Shown one piece after another: positions 16,341 through 26,207 of a stretch of DNA of 64,000 bases (the stretch's first letter is position 1; each line of letters opens with the position of its first letter). Origin of the DNA: Pedobacter ghigonis (lineage in GTDB: Bacteria; Bacteroidota; Bacteroidia; Sphingobacteriales; Sphingobacteriaceae). The stretch spans positions 124,001 through 188,000 of the forward strand of contig NZ_CAESCM010000006.1 of NCBI RefSeq assembly GCF_903166585.1, read 5' to 3'. The notes beneath the pieces were generated by a model. It saw only the letters and a list, made by a program, of their open reading frames with translations, had not been told where the DNA came from and made no database searches. The translations under genes and the position numbers were made by a program.

Positions 16341-16414
16341 AGTTAACCCTTTCACCAGATCTGAATTTCGCAAAAGTCCAAATAACGAAACGGTATCTTG
16401 TCTTATGCAACCAT

Positions 16415-16446
16415 TTGATATGCATGCATTATATTTATTACCTTTG
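16415..16446 (+). promoter_or_regulatory. Promoter for the FUSC gene
   Basis: TTG 16415-16417 (in ATTTG) and TACCTTTG 16439-16446 are spaced 21 bp, matching the Bacteroidetes consensus. The ATG at 16483 follows after a leader of about 30 bases. Confidence 0.65.
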
Positions 16447-16482
16447 CGGCGTTTCTAACGATTAAGATTATTCATTAATTAC

Positions 16483-18579
16483 ATGGGCAAAAACAGTATC
16501 GGCTCTACCATTACCTATTTCTTTTTGGGCGAGTATTTTTCTGATGCACTGCGCACCACCATTACGGTTGTGTTACCCATTATCCTGTTTTTTTACCTGG
16601 GCAATCCCGATGCAGCAAAGGGAATTGGGGTGGGGTCTTTGCTCATTAGCCTTACTGATTTGCCCGATAACCGTTTAAACAAACTAAAAACTGCAATATG
16701 GAGCATTTCGGTATTCTTCTTAACTACGCTGGTAGTATCGTCGGTTTTAGATCAGGTTTACCTCAGTGCTGCTGTGGTAGTAATGGCGGCCTTTAGCTTT
16801 TCGATGTTTGCGGTTTACGGGCAAAAGCTGGCCTTAATTGGTACCATGGCCTTAATTGTATGCACTTTTGTAATGGGCCTACAACCTGCCCGGCCGCTGT
16901 ATTTTAGTACCTGCATTTTAATAGGCGGGATTTGGTATTATGTAATCAGTTTAATCCAGATCCTCATCAGGCCTTACCGCTCGCTGCACCACGCCATTTT
17001 TGAATGTTTAATGAGCAGTGCCGAGTTTCTGCATATTAAAGCTAAAAATTACGATGTAAACGTACCGCTCGATTTGCAGCAAAAAGAAGCCATTAAGCTG
17101 CACATTAAGGTAAACCAGAAACACGAGCTCATTCGCAATTTGCTGCTTACCGATAAGTATGCCATGAACCCCGACAATGCAAAAGGGCAGTTGCTGCTAG
17201 AAAGGGCCCGTTTGCTGATTGATTTATACGAGCAATTGAATGCGGTGCATTACGATTATGGCCTGGTACGAAAAACCCTCGATGGGGGCCAAAGCCTGCA
17301 ACTGATTGCCATATTAATTGAACTTTTAGCCAAAGAACTGGAGCAACTGGGGCGACATGTACGCTCGGCCAAAGCCTACAAAGGCGAGGTAGCCACGAAT
17401 ATGGCCTACCACCAAAACCGGGTACTGCTGTTGCAGGAGCTGGAACGTTTAAACGAAACCCAGCGACTCATTGTGCTCAAAGTGATGGCTAACATGAACG
17501 ATATTGTGCGCATTATCGAAATGATACGCGGTAATGAGCGCATGCCCCAAAAACACCTGCAAGAACTGAGCGAAAGCATTGCATACCCATTGTTTATTAC
17601 CGGCGACCGCTTTTCGGTTAAAGAACACCTTACCTTAAAATCGCCGATATTCAGGTTTTCGCTGCGGCTGGCCATCTGTTTCCTTTTCGGCTTTTTGTTA
17701 ATCTGGCAGCTCGAACCCAGCAAATACAGTTACTGGCTTTTTTTAACACTCGTAATTGTAGCGCGACCTAAATTTTCAATCACCTGGAAACGCAACCTGC
17801 AACGTCTAAAGGGAAGTCTTGGTGGGGTGGCTATTGGCCTCGTTTTGGTTTATCTGATTAAAAGTCCGGTGGTGCTGCTGTCTTTTTCGGTAATCTTTTT
17901 ACTTGGCTTTTATGCTTTTAACCGCCTAAATTATACCATTAGCGTACTGTTTATTACTCCTGCGGTAATTTTAACATTGGGCAGTTATCAGGGGCATTTC
18001 GATCATATTGTACACGATCGCATTATGTTTACGCTGCTGGGCTGTGTAATTGCCATTTTTGCTACTTACCTGTTCCCGATATGGGATAGTCGCCAGTTGA
18101 AGGCTAAAATCTTAAATGCTTCAAAAGCCAGTCTTAATTATCTGGAGGTAGCCATTCAAAACAGGGCAGAACGCAACGAAAACCAATCGCGCATGGCCCG
18201 TAAAAGCGCCAATTTAAGTTTATCTGCCCTAAGCGAAGCCATCGAATCGGCACGGCAGGAACCCATGCAGAAACATATCGGTTTTAAAGGACTTTACGAT
18301 GTACAGGCTATCATTTACCAGATCAATGCCATCATTACTTCTATATACCTTTCGCTTAACCACAAGGCCGAACAAACCGATTTACTCTTGGTAGGGCAGA
18401 TTGTAGTCGATTTATCCGGCGAGGCTAACAGCAATAAGCATGAGGCGATTAAAGTGCCGCCAATGGCCGAAACCGAACTGTACAACGAGCACTCCACCCC
18501 GCAAAAACTCGCACATATTGCCGCTTTATCAGCAGGCTTTAATGAGGCTGTAACGCGGAGCTTTGGAGGGGCTTTTTAA
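16483..18579 (+). CDS. FUSC-family (YccS-like) inner-membrane protein
   Basis: A 698-residue protein with two blocks of helices separated by a cytosolic helical region: helices at about 20-165, a coiled cytosolic part at about 170-385, a second helix block at about 390-520, and a C-terminal cytosolic domain to 698. This is the layout of FUSC/YccS proteins (fusaric acid resistance-like, related to aromatic acid exporters and aluminium-activated malate channels). The segment KYSYWLFLTLVIVARPKFSI at about 411-430 is the characteristic FUSC_2 stretch. Substrate unknown. It is a single gene with its own promoter. Confidence 0.88.
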   Translation: MGKNSIGSTITYFFLGEYFSDALRTTITVVLPIILFFYLGNPDAAKGIGVGSLLISLTDLPDNRLNKLKTAIWSISVFFLTTLVVSSVLDQVYLSAAVVVMAAFSFSMFAVYGQKLALIGTMALIVCTFVMGLQPARPLYFSTCILIGGIWYYVISLIQILIRPYRSLHHAIFECLMSSAEFLHIKAKNYDVNVPLDLQQKEAIKLHIKVNQKHELIRNLLLTDKYAMNPDNAKGQLLLERARLLIDLYEQLNAVHYDYGLVRKTLDGGQSLQLIAILIELLAKELEQLGRHVRSAKAYKGEVATNMAYHQNRVLLLQELERLNETQRLIVLKVMANMNDIVRIIEMIRGNERMPQKHLQELSESIAYPLFITGDRFSVKEHLTLKSPIFRFSLRLAICFLFGFLLIWQLEPSKYSYWLFLTLVIVARPKFSITWKRNLQRLKGSLGGVAIGLVLVYLIKSPVVLLSFSVIFLLGFYAFNRLNYTISVLFITPAVILTLGSYQGHFDHIVHDRIMFTLLGCVIAIFATYLFPIWDSRQLKAKILNASKASLNYLEVAIQNRAERNENQSRMARKSANLSLSALSEAIESARQEPMQKHIGFKGLYDVQAIIYQINAIITSIYLSLNHKAEQTDLLLVGQIVVDLSGEANSNKHEAIKVPPMAETELYNEHSTPQKLAHIAALSAGFNEAVTRSFGGAF

Positions 18580-18616
18580 TAGGTGTTTACTGGTAGGGCA
18601 TCTTAATATTGCGATT

Positions 18617-18713
18617 CGTCATTGCGAGGAGGAACGACGAAGCAATCTTTCATACCTGCGATTCTTACGATAGAGATTGCTTCGTCGGCTGAAAAAGCCT
18701 TCTCGCAATGACG
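18617..18713. repeat. Large imperfect palindrome, GTCATTGCGAG type
   Basis: CGTCATTGCGAG (18617-18628) is exactly inverted at 18702-18713, and inside lie ACGACGAAGCAATCT and AGATTGCTTCGTCG, giving a cruciform-like 97-bp element. Partial copies of its end (GCAATGACGATCCC) occur at 51644-51662 and in related form at 9450, 12735 and 53512. Confidence 0.7.
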
Positions 18714-18854
18714 ATCCCGCTAAAAAATCACCTCCTCGGTGTTTAATCCCTGCCTTTGTGGCAACCCCACATAAACCAGCCGTAATAAATTTGTTTGATT
18801 TTACCACAGCCAAGGGTATAATGCTATATTGTGCCCGGTTTAATACAAAATAAT

Positions 18855-19517
18855 ATGAAAAGATCATCCTTCGTTCTGCTTTGCCTCTCTTTTTTAACGC
18901 TAACTGCCTTTGCGCAAAACAAACCCAATTTCTGGGATGATGTGCAGGTGATTAAAAAGTACGACCAAATGTATAAACCACCTGTAAACCCCGTGCTTTT
19001 TGTCGGAAGCTCCTCTATACGTAAATGGGACGACTGTACCCGGATTTTTGCTAAATACAATGCCCTGAACAGGGGTATTGGAGGTGCGGTGATTAACGAT
19101 ATTACCTATTACTTAAACGATGTTGTTTTTCCTTATCAACCTAAACAAATTGTACTTTATGTAGGTGAAAACGACCTGCCAAACGATGCTGTAACGCCAG
19201 ATACTGTATTGAACCGTACCATTAACCTGTACAAAGCTATCAGGGCAAAATTGCCAGCTGTACCTATTGTGTACATTTCAATTAAACCCAGCCCAAGCCG
19301 CGATAAGTTTAAAGAAAAGGCTGTAGCCTCAAATGCTTTAATCCAAAAATTCTTTGCAGGCGAAGCCAATACCAAATTTGTTAACATATACCCTTTAATG
19401 CTCACCAAAGATGGCCAGCTACGTCCCGAACTATTTGTTGGCGATATGCTGCACATGAATGCTGCCGGTTACGCAATCTGGCGAAAAGCTGTACAGCCAC
19501 ATTTGTTGAAGGACTAA
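18855..19517 (+). CDS. Secreted SGNH/GDSL-type hydrolase
   Basis: A 220-residue protein with a signal peptide (MKRSSFVLLCLSFLTLTAFA) and the four SGNH blocks: FVGSSSI with nucleophile Ser53, GIGGAVIND (Gly), YVGENDLP (Asn) and DMLHMN with Asp197 and His200. It is probably a periplasmic esterase acting on acetylated sugars or lipids. I start at ATG 18855 because the signal peptide begins there; the frame extends upstream to 18831. It is flanked by repeat modules on both sides and not obviously in an operon, though it precedes a polysaccharide locus. Confidence 0.9.
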   Translation: MKRSSFVLLCLSFLTLTAFAQNKPNFWDDVQVIKKYDQMYKPPVNPVLFVGSSSIRKWDDCTRIFAKYNALNRGIGGAVINDITYYLNDVVFPYQPKQIVLYVGENDLPNDAVTPDTVLNRTINLYKAIRAKLPAVPIVYISIKPSPSRDKFKEKAVASNALIQKFFAGEANTKFVNIYPLMLTKDGQLRPELFVGDMLHMNAAGYAIWRKAVQPHLLKD

Positions 19518-19520
19518 ACT

Positions 19521-19586
19521 TAAAGCTGAAAGCGAAAAGACTAAAGCTGGAAGCCTGAAAAAGACTAAAGCTGAAAGCGAAAAGAA
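19521..19586. repeat. Short degenerate tandem repeat (AAAGCTGAAAGCG unit)
   Basis: Three units of about 22 bp, each close to CTAAAGCTGAAAGCGAAAAG, run directly after the SGNH stop. The rest of the gap to 19890 holds a CGTCATTTCGACCG module at 19706-19732 and nothing else I can name. Confidence 0.6.
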
Positions 19587-19890
19587 AATAGCCTGGATGT
19601 TCTTAGATGTCTGAGGTGGTTGAAAAAATGATTGGTACGATAAAATCGTTAAGCTATTCTGCACGCGTTAGAAACGCGCGCAAGCGGAAAGCTTAAAACG
19701 GAATCGTCATTTCGACCGTAGTGGAGAAATCTATGTGGAAGACTAAAGTGTCTGATCTCTGGCCGGGATTAAAAATACCGACCAAGAGCAAGCGTGCGCA
19801 GGCGGAGAATGTTAGGCCGAAATCTAATCACGGCTAACCGGAATTAAAATTATATATTTATTATTGCGTTTTAACCGTCCCCTAACCTAA

Positions 19891-22809
19891 ATGAAGAAAC
19901 CTGTACTAGCTATATTATTCTTGCTAATTGCTTATTGTGCCCATGCCCAGGTATTATTGGGTATTCCGCAGGTGGTAAACTACAATAATGAGCAGTACAA
20001 TGGCGGTATTCAGAACTGGGATGTAGAGCAAGATAAAAACGGGATACTCTATTTTGGCAACAACGAAGGCCTGCTTACTTTTAACGGCCGCTACTGGAAC
20101 CTGTTCAGGTTACCCAACTTTACTTCTGTGCGCTCAGTGGGGATTGATTCTAAAAACCGCATTTATGTAGGCGGTCAGGATGAATTTGGTTATTTCTACC
20201 CCAATGCACAAGGTGTTTTAAAATATACTTCGCTACTAAACCTCTTGCCCGAAAACATGCGGAAACTGGCCGATATCTGGGGCGTTTCAATTGTTCGCGA
20301 TGAAGTGTTTTTTAGGTCGATACATGCTATTCTGCATTATAAAGACGGGGTAATTAAAAGCTATAAAACCAATACTACCTGGCTGTTTATGGGTGCGGCG
20401 AAAGGCAAGGTTTTTTCGCAGTCTTCTGATTCGGGACTGATGATTTACGACCACGAAATGTGGAAGCCATTTTGCATCGACAGTGCTTTAAACCGCTCGG
20501 GCATCACGGCGGTGCTGCCTTATGGCGGCGATACTTTATTGGTTTCGATGTTAAAAAAGGGATTCTTCCTCGTGGTTAACCATCAGTTAAAGCCTTTAAA
20601 AACCAGTTTAGATCAGGTGTTTTTAAACGAACGGATTTATTTTACCACCCAAATCAGTCCTGATTTATATGGTGTGGCCACTACTTCGGGTGGGGTTTAC
20701 ATCATGAACAAGCAGGGCGATCTGGTGCAGAAATACAATTATAAAGAAGGCTTACAAAACAATAACGTAAGGGGAATACTGCTCGATAAGGATAAGAACA
20801 TGTGGCTGGCCCTCGATGATGGGATTGCCTATGTAGCCATAAATAGTGCCGTTAAAAACATTTTTCCCGACCGCAATAAGCAAATTACCAGCTACGCTTT
20901 CCGTAAGTATGGCCAGTCTATCTACATTGGTACCTCTAATGGTTTGTACAGGGCGAAAATTAATACGGCTATGCCCGATTTAAGCTATTCGCCAGTCAAT
21001 TTTGAGGAAGTAAAGAACAGCAAAGGACAGGTTTGGGGCCTCGACGAAATTAACAACCAGCTGCTAATGGCACACGAGGATGGTACCCTGTTGGTAAAAG
21101 ATAATACCGCTACCCCGCTTTACAGTCTGATTGGTACCTGGATGTACCAAACCATGGATAATGTTTACCCGAGCAAAGAAGTTATAGCTGGTACCTACGC
21201 TGGGCTGCAGGAAATAACCTACGATGGAAGCCGCTTTGTTAGTGGAGGTAAAATTGCCGGAATTAACGAAACCCTGCGCTTTATTGTGGCCGATAACAAT
21301 AATCCCGATCAGATCTGGGCTTCGCACCCTTATCATGGCGTGTATAAAATAGAACTGAAACCCGATCATAAAAGCATCCTGCGTACTACTTTATTCTCCG
21401 ATCGGGACGGATTGCCTACAAAGCTCTATAATTATGTATTCCACATTAAAAACAGGGTCGCAATTGCAACTACCAGTGGTGTGTTTGAATACAATGCCGC
21501 AAGCAAAAAGTTTACCCGTTTTAAGTTATTAGGTACGGCACTAAATGGTGTTCCTATTCAATACCTCAAAGAAGATAACGACGGCAATATCTGGTTTGTT
21601 ACCAATAAAAAGGTAGGGGTAATCGATTTTCACAGGCCACAAGCCAAAAGTGCCTTCAGTATTTTGTACCTGCCCGAACTAAATGGCAAAGTGGTTGGCG
21701 GTTTCGAATCGATATATACGCCCGATAGCAAAAACATATTTATCGGGGCCAACAAAGGGGCTTATCACATCAACTACCAAAAATACATTCAGAATATAAC
21801 CCGGCCAAATGTAGTGCTCGGTACTGTTAAATTGATGGGTAATAAAGATAGTGTGGTTTTTGGTGGCTATTTTGTAAACAAGGGTACTATTGCAGGTAAG
21901 CAAGACCTGCACGAGATACCCGAATACGTGTACAGCCTAAACTCAATCCATTTCGAGTACGCCTCTACACTTTTTGAGCACGATAAGAACATCAAATTCA
22001 GTTATCAGCTTATTGGTTTCGACAGCGAATGGTCGGCATGGGGCACTAAAAGCGAAAAAGACTACACCAATTTGCCAGCCGGAAAATATACCTTCAATGT
22101 AAAGGCCAGTACCGGCGTTAATAACGAATCGGAAGTGGTGAGCTATACTTTTGTAGTACTGCCTGCCTGGTACAATACCATTTGGATGCGCATTTTTTAC
22201 CTGATCTTAATTGTTATGGCTTTACGATTAATCATCAGGTGGCAAAAAAAGAAACACATAAAAGAGCAGGAACGCATGAGCTACCTGCACCAGCTGGAAC
22301 TGGATAGGAACGAAAAAGAAATTGTAAGGCTCCAGAACGAAAAGCTCGAAGCCGATGTAAACTATAAAAACAAAGAACTTTCTACCATGACCATGCACCT
22401 GGTGCAGCGTGGTAAGGTACTGGCTAAAATTAAAGAGGTAATATCGGCTGTAATCAAAAACCATGATCTTAACGAAAGCTCGCCAAGTTTCAGGCACCTG
22501 ATCAGGCTGATTAAAGATGTAGAAAAGAAAGACCAGGAGCTTGATCACATGAGTGTGCACTTTAACCACGTCAATACCGAGTTCTTTACCCGGCTTAAAG
22601 ATCTTTATCCCGACCTGAGCCAGAACGATCTGAAGTTCTGTGCCTATTTATCAATGAACCTTTCTTCAAAAGAAATGGCGCAGCTGATGAATGTGACGAT
22701 TAAGGCTATAGAAGTGGGCCGTTATCGCTTAAGAAAGAAGCTTCAGCTTAAGCCCGAAACCAATTTATACGAGTTCCTGATCGAAATTGCACGTCAAAAA
22801 ACACCTTAA
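19891..22809 (+). CDS. One-piece membrane sensor-regulator (reg_prop/Y_Y_Y/LuxR HTH) of the glucan locus
   Basis: A 972-residue protein with a signal peptide, then a periplasmic double beta-propeller sensor made of repeats such as NGILYFGNNEGLLTFNG (about 25-690), a Y_Y_Y immunoglobulin-like domain (about 690-757), one helix (about 763-783), a coiled coil (785-835) and a C-terminal LuxR-type helix-turn-helix (about 905-965, LSSKEMAQLMNVTIKAIEVG). It lacks the histidine kinase and receiver modules of Bacteroidota hybrid two-component systems, so ligand sensing and DNA binding are joined in one chain. It lies directly upstream of susC in the same direction and probably activates that locus when oligosaccharides reach the periplasm. 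Confidence 0.85.
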   Translation: MKKPVLAILFLLIAYCAHAQVLLGIPQVVNYNNEQYNGGIQNWDVEQDKNGILYFGNNEGLLTFNGRYWNLFRLPNFTSVRSVGIDSKNRIYVGGQDEFGYFYPNAQGVLKYTSLLNLLPENMRKLADIWGVSIVRDEVFFRSIHAILHYKDGVIKSYKTNTTWLFMGAAKGKVFSQSSDSGLMIYDHEMWKPFCIDSALNRSGITAVLPYGGDTLLVSMLKKGFFLVVNHQLKPLKTSLDQVFLNERIYFTTQISPDLYGVATTSGGVYIMNKQGDLVQKYNYKEGLQNNNVRGILLDKDKNMWLALDDGIAYVAINSAVKNIFPDRNKQITSYAFRKYGQSIYIGTSNGLYRAKINTAMPDLSYSPVNFEEVKNSKGQVWGLDEINNQLLMAHEDGTLLVKDNTATPLYSLIGTWMYQTMDNVYPSKEVIAGTYAGLQEITYDGSRFVSGGKIAGINETLRFIVADNNNPDQIWASHPYHGVYKIELKPDHKSILRTTLFSDRDGLPTKLYNYVFHIKNRVAIATTSGVFEYNAASKKFTRFKLLGTALNGVPIQYLKEDNDGNIWFVTNKKVGVIDFHRPQAKSAFSILYLPELNGKVVGGFESIYTPDSKNIFIGANKGAYHINYQKYIQNITRPNVVLGTVKLMGNKDSVVFGGYFVNKGTIAGKQDLHEIPEYVYSLNSIHFEYASTLFEHDKNIKFSYQLIGFDSEWSAWGTKSEKDYTNLPAGKYTFNVKASTGVNNESEVVSYTFVVLPAWYNTIWMRIFYLILIVMALRLIIRWQKKKHIKEQERMSYLHQLELDRNEKEIVRLQNEKLEADVNYKNKELSTMTMHLVQRGKVLAKIKEVISAVIKNHDLNESSPSFRHLIRLIKDVEKKDQELDHMSVHFNHVNTEFFTRLKDLYPDLSQNDLKFCAYLSMNLSSKEMAQLMNVTIKAIEVGRYRLRKKLQLKPETNLYEFLIEIARQKTP

Positions 22810-22891
22810 ACCTGTATTTTTGTTACAATTACTGTGTTTTTCTGTTAAAAAATTTAAATAGCTGTAAAACAGTTTTTTATAATTCTATTGT

Positions 22892-22915
22892 AGGGCTTAT
22901 GTAGGCCCTTTTTTT
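22892..22915 (+). terminator. Intrinsic terminator after the sensor-regulator
   Basis: AGGGC (22892-22896) pairs with GCCCT (22905-22909) around an eight-base loop and is followed by a run of T. It separates the regulator from the susC promoter. Confidence 0.65.
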
Positions 22916-22968
22916 CTGTTTTTTAGCCCATTTGAGGGTTGGTGTATGGTTGGTGTAGTAGTGGTAAA

Positions 22969-23000
22969 TTGTGCTATTGCTCCTCACGTCTATAGATTTG
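22969..23000 (+). promoter_or_regulatory. Promoter of the susC operon
   Basis: TTG 22969-22971 and TAGATTTG 22993-23000 are spaced 21 bp, a full match to the TTTG/TAnnTTTG consensus. The leader to ATG 23073 is about 65 bases. GGTTGGTGTATGGTTGGTGTAG just upstream contains a short direct repeat (GGTTGGTGTA and TGGTTGGTGTAG, 22938-22958) that could be an activator site. Confidence 0.65.
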
Positions 23001-23072
23001 ATTTATGAAACAGCAGCCAATAAGACTGTGTTCATGAACTAACCAAATATCATTAACTAAAAACTAATTTCT

Positions 23073-26000
23073 ATGAGAGGAAGATTTACATTCGTATTCT
23101 TCATTTACTGTCTCCTGGCTTTCCCGCTCGCCTTATTGGCACAAGACATTCCGGTTACAGGGAAGGTAACAGAGCAAAATGGCTCGCCCTTACCAGGCGC
23201 AACAGTTAAGTTAGATGGAACTACAAAGGCAGCATCAACCGATGCCAATGGTGTATTTACCATTCAGGCTCCGGTAGGGGCAAAGCTAACCATCAGTTTA
23301 ATTGGTATGGCAGCACAAACGGTAACTGTTCCAGCAGGTGGCCGTATTAATGTAACGCTAGCCGCCGATTCGAAAGACTTAACTGAGGTGGTAGTAGTAG
23401 GTTATGGTACACAAAAGAAAAGTGTGGTAACCGGATCTATTTCAAGTGTAAAAGCCAAAGATTTGGAAACCATGCCAATTAACCGGATCGAGCAATCGTT
23501 ACAAGGCAGAACATCTGGTTTAACCATTGCCAGCGGTAACGGTCAGCCGGGTACTTCTTCAACCGTTCGTGTTAGGGGGTACACTTCATTTGCATCATCA
23601 GGTAATAACGATCCGCTTTGGGTTGTAGATGGGGTAATTGTAGATAACGGTGGTATTGGCTACCTAAACCAATCAGATATCGAATCGATTGAGGTGTTAA
23701 AGGATGCTGCTTCGCAGGCCATTTATGGTGCACGTGCAGCCAATGGGGTTATTATCATTTCTACTAAAAAAGGTAAAGCAGGTGGTTTAAATATCAACTA
23801 CAATGCTTTTTATGGTACCTCGGCACCAGCCAAAAAATTAGATATGTTAAATGCTACTGAGTACGCCACAATCAGAAACGAATCGGCAGTAAACGCAGGT
23901 AAAGCAGCTCCTTACGCAAATCCGGCAGCCTTTGGCGAAGGAACCGACTGGCAGTCTGTAATCTTTAACAACGATGCCAGAAGACAAACACATGAGTTCA
24001 GTGTTTCTGGTGGAAACGACAAAGCCAACTATTACACTTCTTTCGGTTATATCGATCAGGATGGTATTGTGGCCAGTCCTATTTCTAGCTGGAACAGGGC
24101 CAACGTAAGGATTAACACTACGTTTAAACCTGCAAAATGGTTAACCTTTGGCGAAAACATGGGTTATAGCCACGCTGTAGCAAGTAGTTTAGGTAACACC
24201 AACAGTGAGTTTGGCGGGCCATTGAGTTCGGCCATTAACTTAGACCCGATTACACCTACAATTGAAACCAATCCGGCAATTATTGGTGCTTCGCCTTACA
24301 CCTTACCCAATGTTTTAAAAGATCCGGCTACAGGTTTCCCTTATGGTTTATCTCCGGTGGTTGGGCAGGAAATGAGTAACCCACTGGCTTACATGCAAAC
24401 GCGTTTGGGCAATTATACCTGGGATCATAACATCGTAGGTAACGTTTTTGCCGAAATCCAGCCAACGTCCGAATTTAAATTCCGTTCAGCGCTTGGAACT
24501 AAAGTAGCTTTCTACGGCGAAGACCGTTTTACGCCATTGTTTTATTTAACATCTTCTAATAAAAATGATAAAGCATCATTTTACAGGGAAATAAATACGG
24601 TGTTAAATTATAACTGGGAAAATACCCTGAGTTATACCAAAAACATTGGTAAACACCATGCATTTGCCATTTTAGGTCAGGGTTATTATCTGGATAACAA
24701 CAACCGCGGCATTAACGTAAACTTTGCCAACGTAATTGCAACCGATTTTTATCAGGGCAATATGAACTATAAGCCAATTGCCGGCGATAGAACCAGCGAT
24801 GGTAGCGATGGTACACCACATACCATTAACTCGTTGTTTACCAGGGTTACTTATGATTATGATGAAAAATATTTATTTACTGGTATTATCCGCCGCGACG
24901 GTTCATCCCGCTTTGGTAGCAACAACAGATTTGGTTATTTCCCTTCATTCTCATTGGGTTGGGTACCGAGCAAAGAAGGTTTCTGGAAAGAAAATAAAGT
25001 CATCAACTTCTTAAAAATCCGCGGGGGTTACGGGGTAACCGGTAACGATGCTATTGGCGATTTCAGGTACATTGCGCTGGTACAAAGCGGACGTAACTAC
25101 TCTTTCGGTACTACCGATATCAGTACCATTGGTTGGAGTCCTGCAGCACTTTCAAATCCTGATTTGAAATGGGAAGAAACCCGCCAAACCAATATCGGTT
25201 TCGATTTAACCTTGCTTAACGATTTCAGCTTATCGGCCGAATATTACAAGAAAAAAACCGTGGGCGTTTTACAAACACCAGATATACCGCTTTATGTTGG
25301 TGCAGCAGGTGGTGCAGCAGAAAACGTAGGCGATATGCAGAATACAGGTTTTGAGTTCGAGCTTGGCTACAAAAAAAGAATCGGCGAGTTTAACCTGGGT
25401 GTTAATGCAAACCTTTCTACCTTAAAAAATAAGGTAACCAGATTATTGCCTGGAAAAAGCTTTATCGAAGATAATGCACAATCTTTTCAAACCATGGGTA
25501 ACTTTACCAGAACTGGTTTAGGCAGATCGTTTAACGAATTTTACGGTTACGAAATGCTGGGTATTTTCCAAACGCAGGCAGAAATTGATGCTTACCGCGG
25601 CCCAGGAGGTACTATACTTCAGCCAACAGCAAAACCAGGCGATATTAAATATGCCAACTTAGACGGCAATGAAACCATTTCGGGATCAGACAGAACTTAC
25701 ATTGGCAGTCCGCTACCTAAATTAACTTATGGTGTAACTGTAAACCTGGCCTACAAAGGTTTTGATATGGTTATATTCGGAAACGGTGTTGCTGGTAACA
25801 TGATTTTTCAGGGTTTAAGACGTTTAGATGTAACTTATGCCAACTGGCAGCACTCGATCTTAGATCGCTGGACACCTAACAATCCTTCTACTACGGTTCC
25901 GAGAGTGGTAGAAAACGATCCGAACGGAAACAATACCAAATTCTCTAAAAAATATCTTGAAAAGGGCGATTACTTCAGATTGAAAACCCTTCAGATCGGT

Positions 26001-26195
26001 TATAATCTTCCTTCAAACATTACACAAAAAATTGGCGCACAGAAACTCCGTGTTTATTTAATGAGCGAAAACCTTTGGACCATTACCAACTATAGCGGCT
26101 ACGATCCGGAAATCGGTGGTACCGTGTTGGGAGTAGATAGAGGTGTTTATCCGCAGGCACGCTCATTTATGGTTGGTTTAAATGTTGCATTTTAA
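23073..26195 (+). CDS. SusC-type TonB-dependent oligosaccharide transporter
   Basis: A 1040-residue outer-membrane protein with signal peptide, a CarboxypepD_reg domain (about 25-105, ITVTGKV-like opening IPVTGKVTEQNGSPLPGATV), the SusC hallmark EVVVVGYGTQKKSVVTGSIS (about 109-128), the plug (to about 225) and a 22-strand barrel to the C-terminus, which ends in an aromatic strand (VGLNVAF). SusC imports oligosaccharides with energy from TonB, with SusD acting as a lid. It is followed after 12 bp by susD, then two glycosidases, and preceded by a matching regulator. Confidence 0.95.
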   Translation: MRGRFTFVFFIYCLLAFPLALLAQDIPVTGKVTEQNGSPLPGATVKLDGTTKAASTDANGVFTIQAPVGAKLTISLIGMAAQTVTVPAGGRINVTLAADSKDLTEVVVVGYGTQKKSVVTGSISSVKAKDLETMPINRIEQSLQGRTSGLTIASGNGQPGTSSTVRVRGYTSFASSGNNDPLWVVDGVIVDNGGIGYLNQSDIESIEVLKDAASQAIYGARAANGVIIISTKKGKAGGLNINYNAFYGTSAPAKKLDMLNATEYATIRNESAVNAGKAAPYANPAAFGEGTDWQSVIFNNDARRQTHEFSVSGGNDKANYYTSFGYIDQDGIVASPISSWNRANVRINTTFKPAKWLTFGENMGYSHAVASSLGNTNSEFGGPLSSAINLDPITPTIETNPAIIGASPYTLPNVLKDPATGFPYGLSPVVGQEMSNPLAYMQTRLGNYTWDHNIVGNVFAEIQPTSEFKFRSALGTKVAFYGEDRFTPLFYLTSSNKNDKASFYREINTVLNYNWENTLSYTKNIGKHHAFAILGQGYYLDNNNRGINVNFANVIATDFYQGNMNYKPIAGDRTSDGSDGTPHTINSLFTRVTYDYDEKYLFTGIIRRDGSSRFGSNNRFGYFPSFSLGWVPSKEGFWKENKVINFLKIRGGYGVTGNDAIGDFRYIALVQSGRNYSFGTTDISTIGWSPAALSNPDLKWEETRQTNIGFDLTLLNDFSLSAEYYKKKTVGVLQTPDIPLYVGAAGGAAENVGDMQNTGFEFELGYKKRIGEFNLGVNANLSTLKNKVTRLLPGKSFIEDNAQSFQTMGNFTRTGLGRSFNEFYGYEMLGIFQTQAEIDAYRGPGGTILQPTAKPGDIKYANLDGNETISGSDRTYIGSPLPKLTYGVTVNLAYKGFDMVIFGNGVAGNMIFQGLRRLDVTYANWQHSILDRWTPNNPSTTVPRVVENDPNGNNTKFSKKYLEKGDYFRLKTLQIGYNLPSNITQKIGAQKLRVYLMSENLWTITNYSGYDPEIGGTVLGVDRGVYPQARSFMVGLNVAF

Positions 26196-26207
26196 TTTAA
26201 GTAGAAG

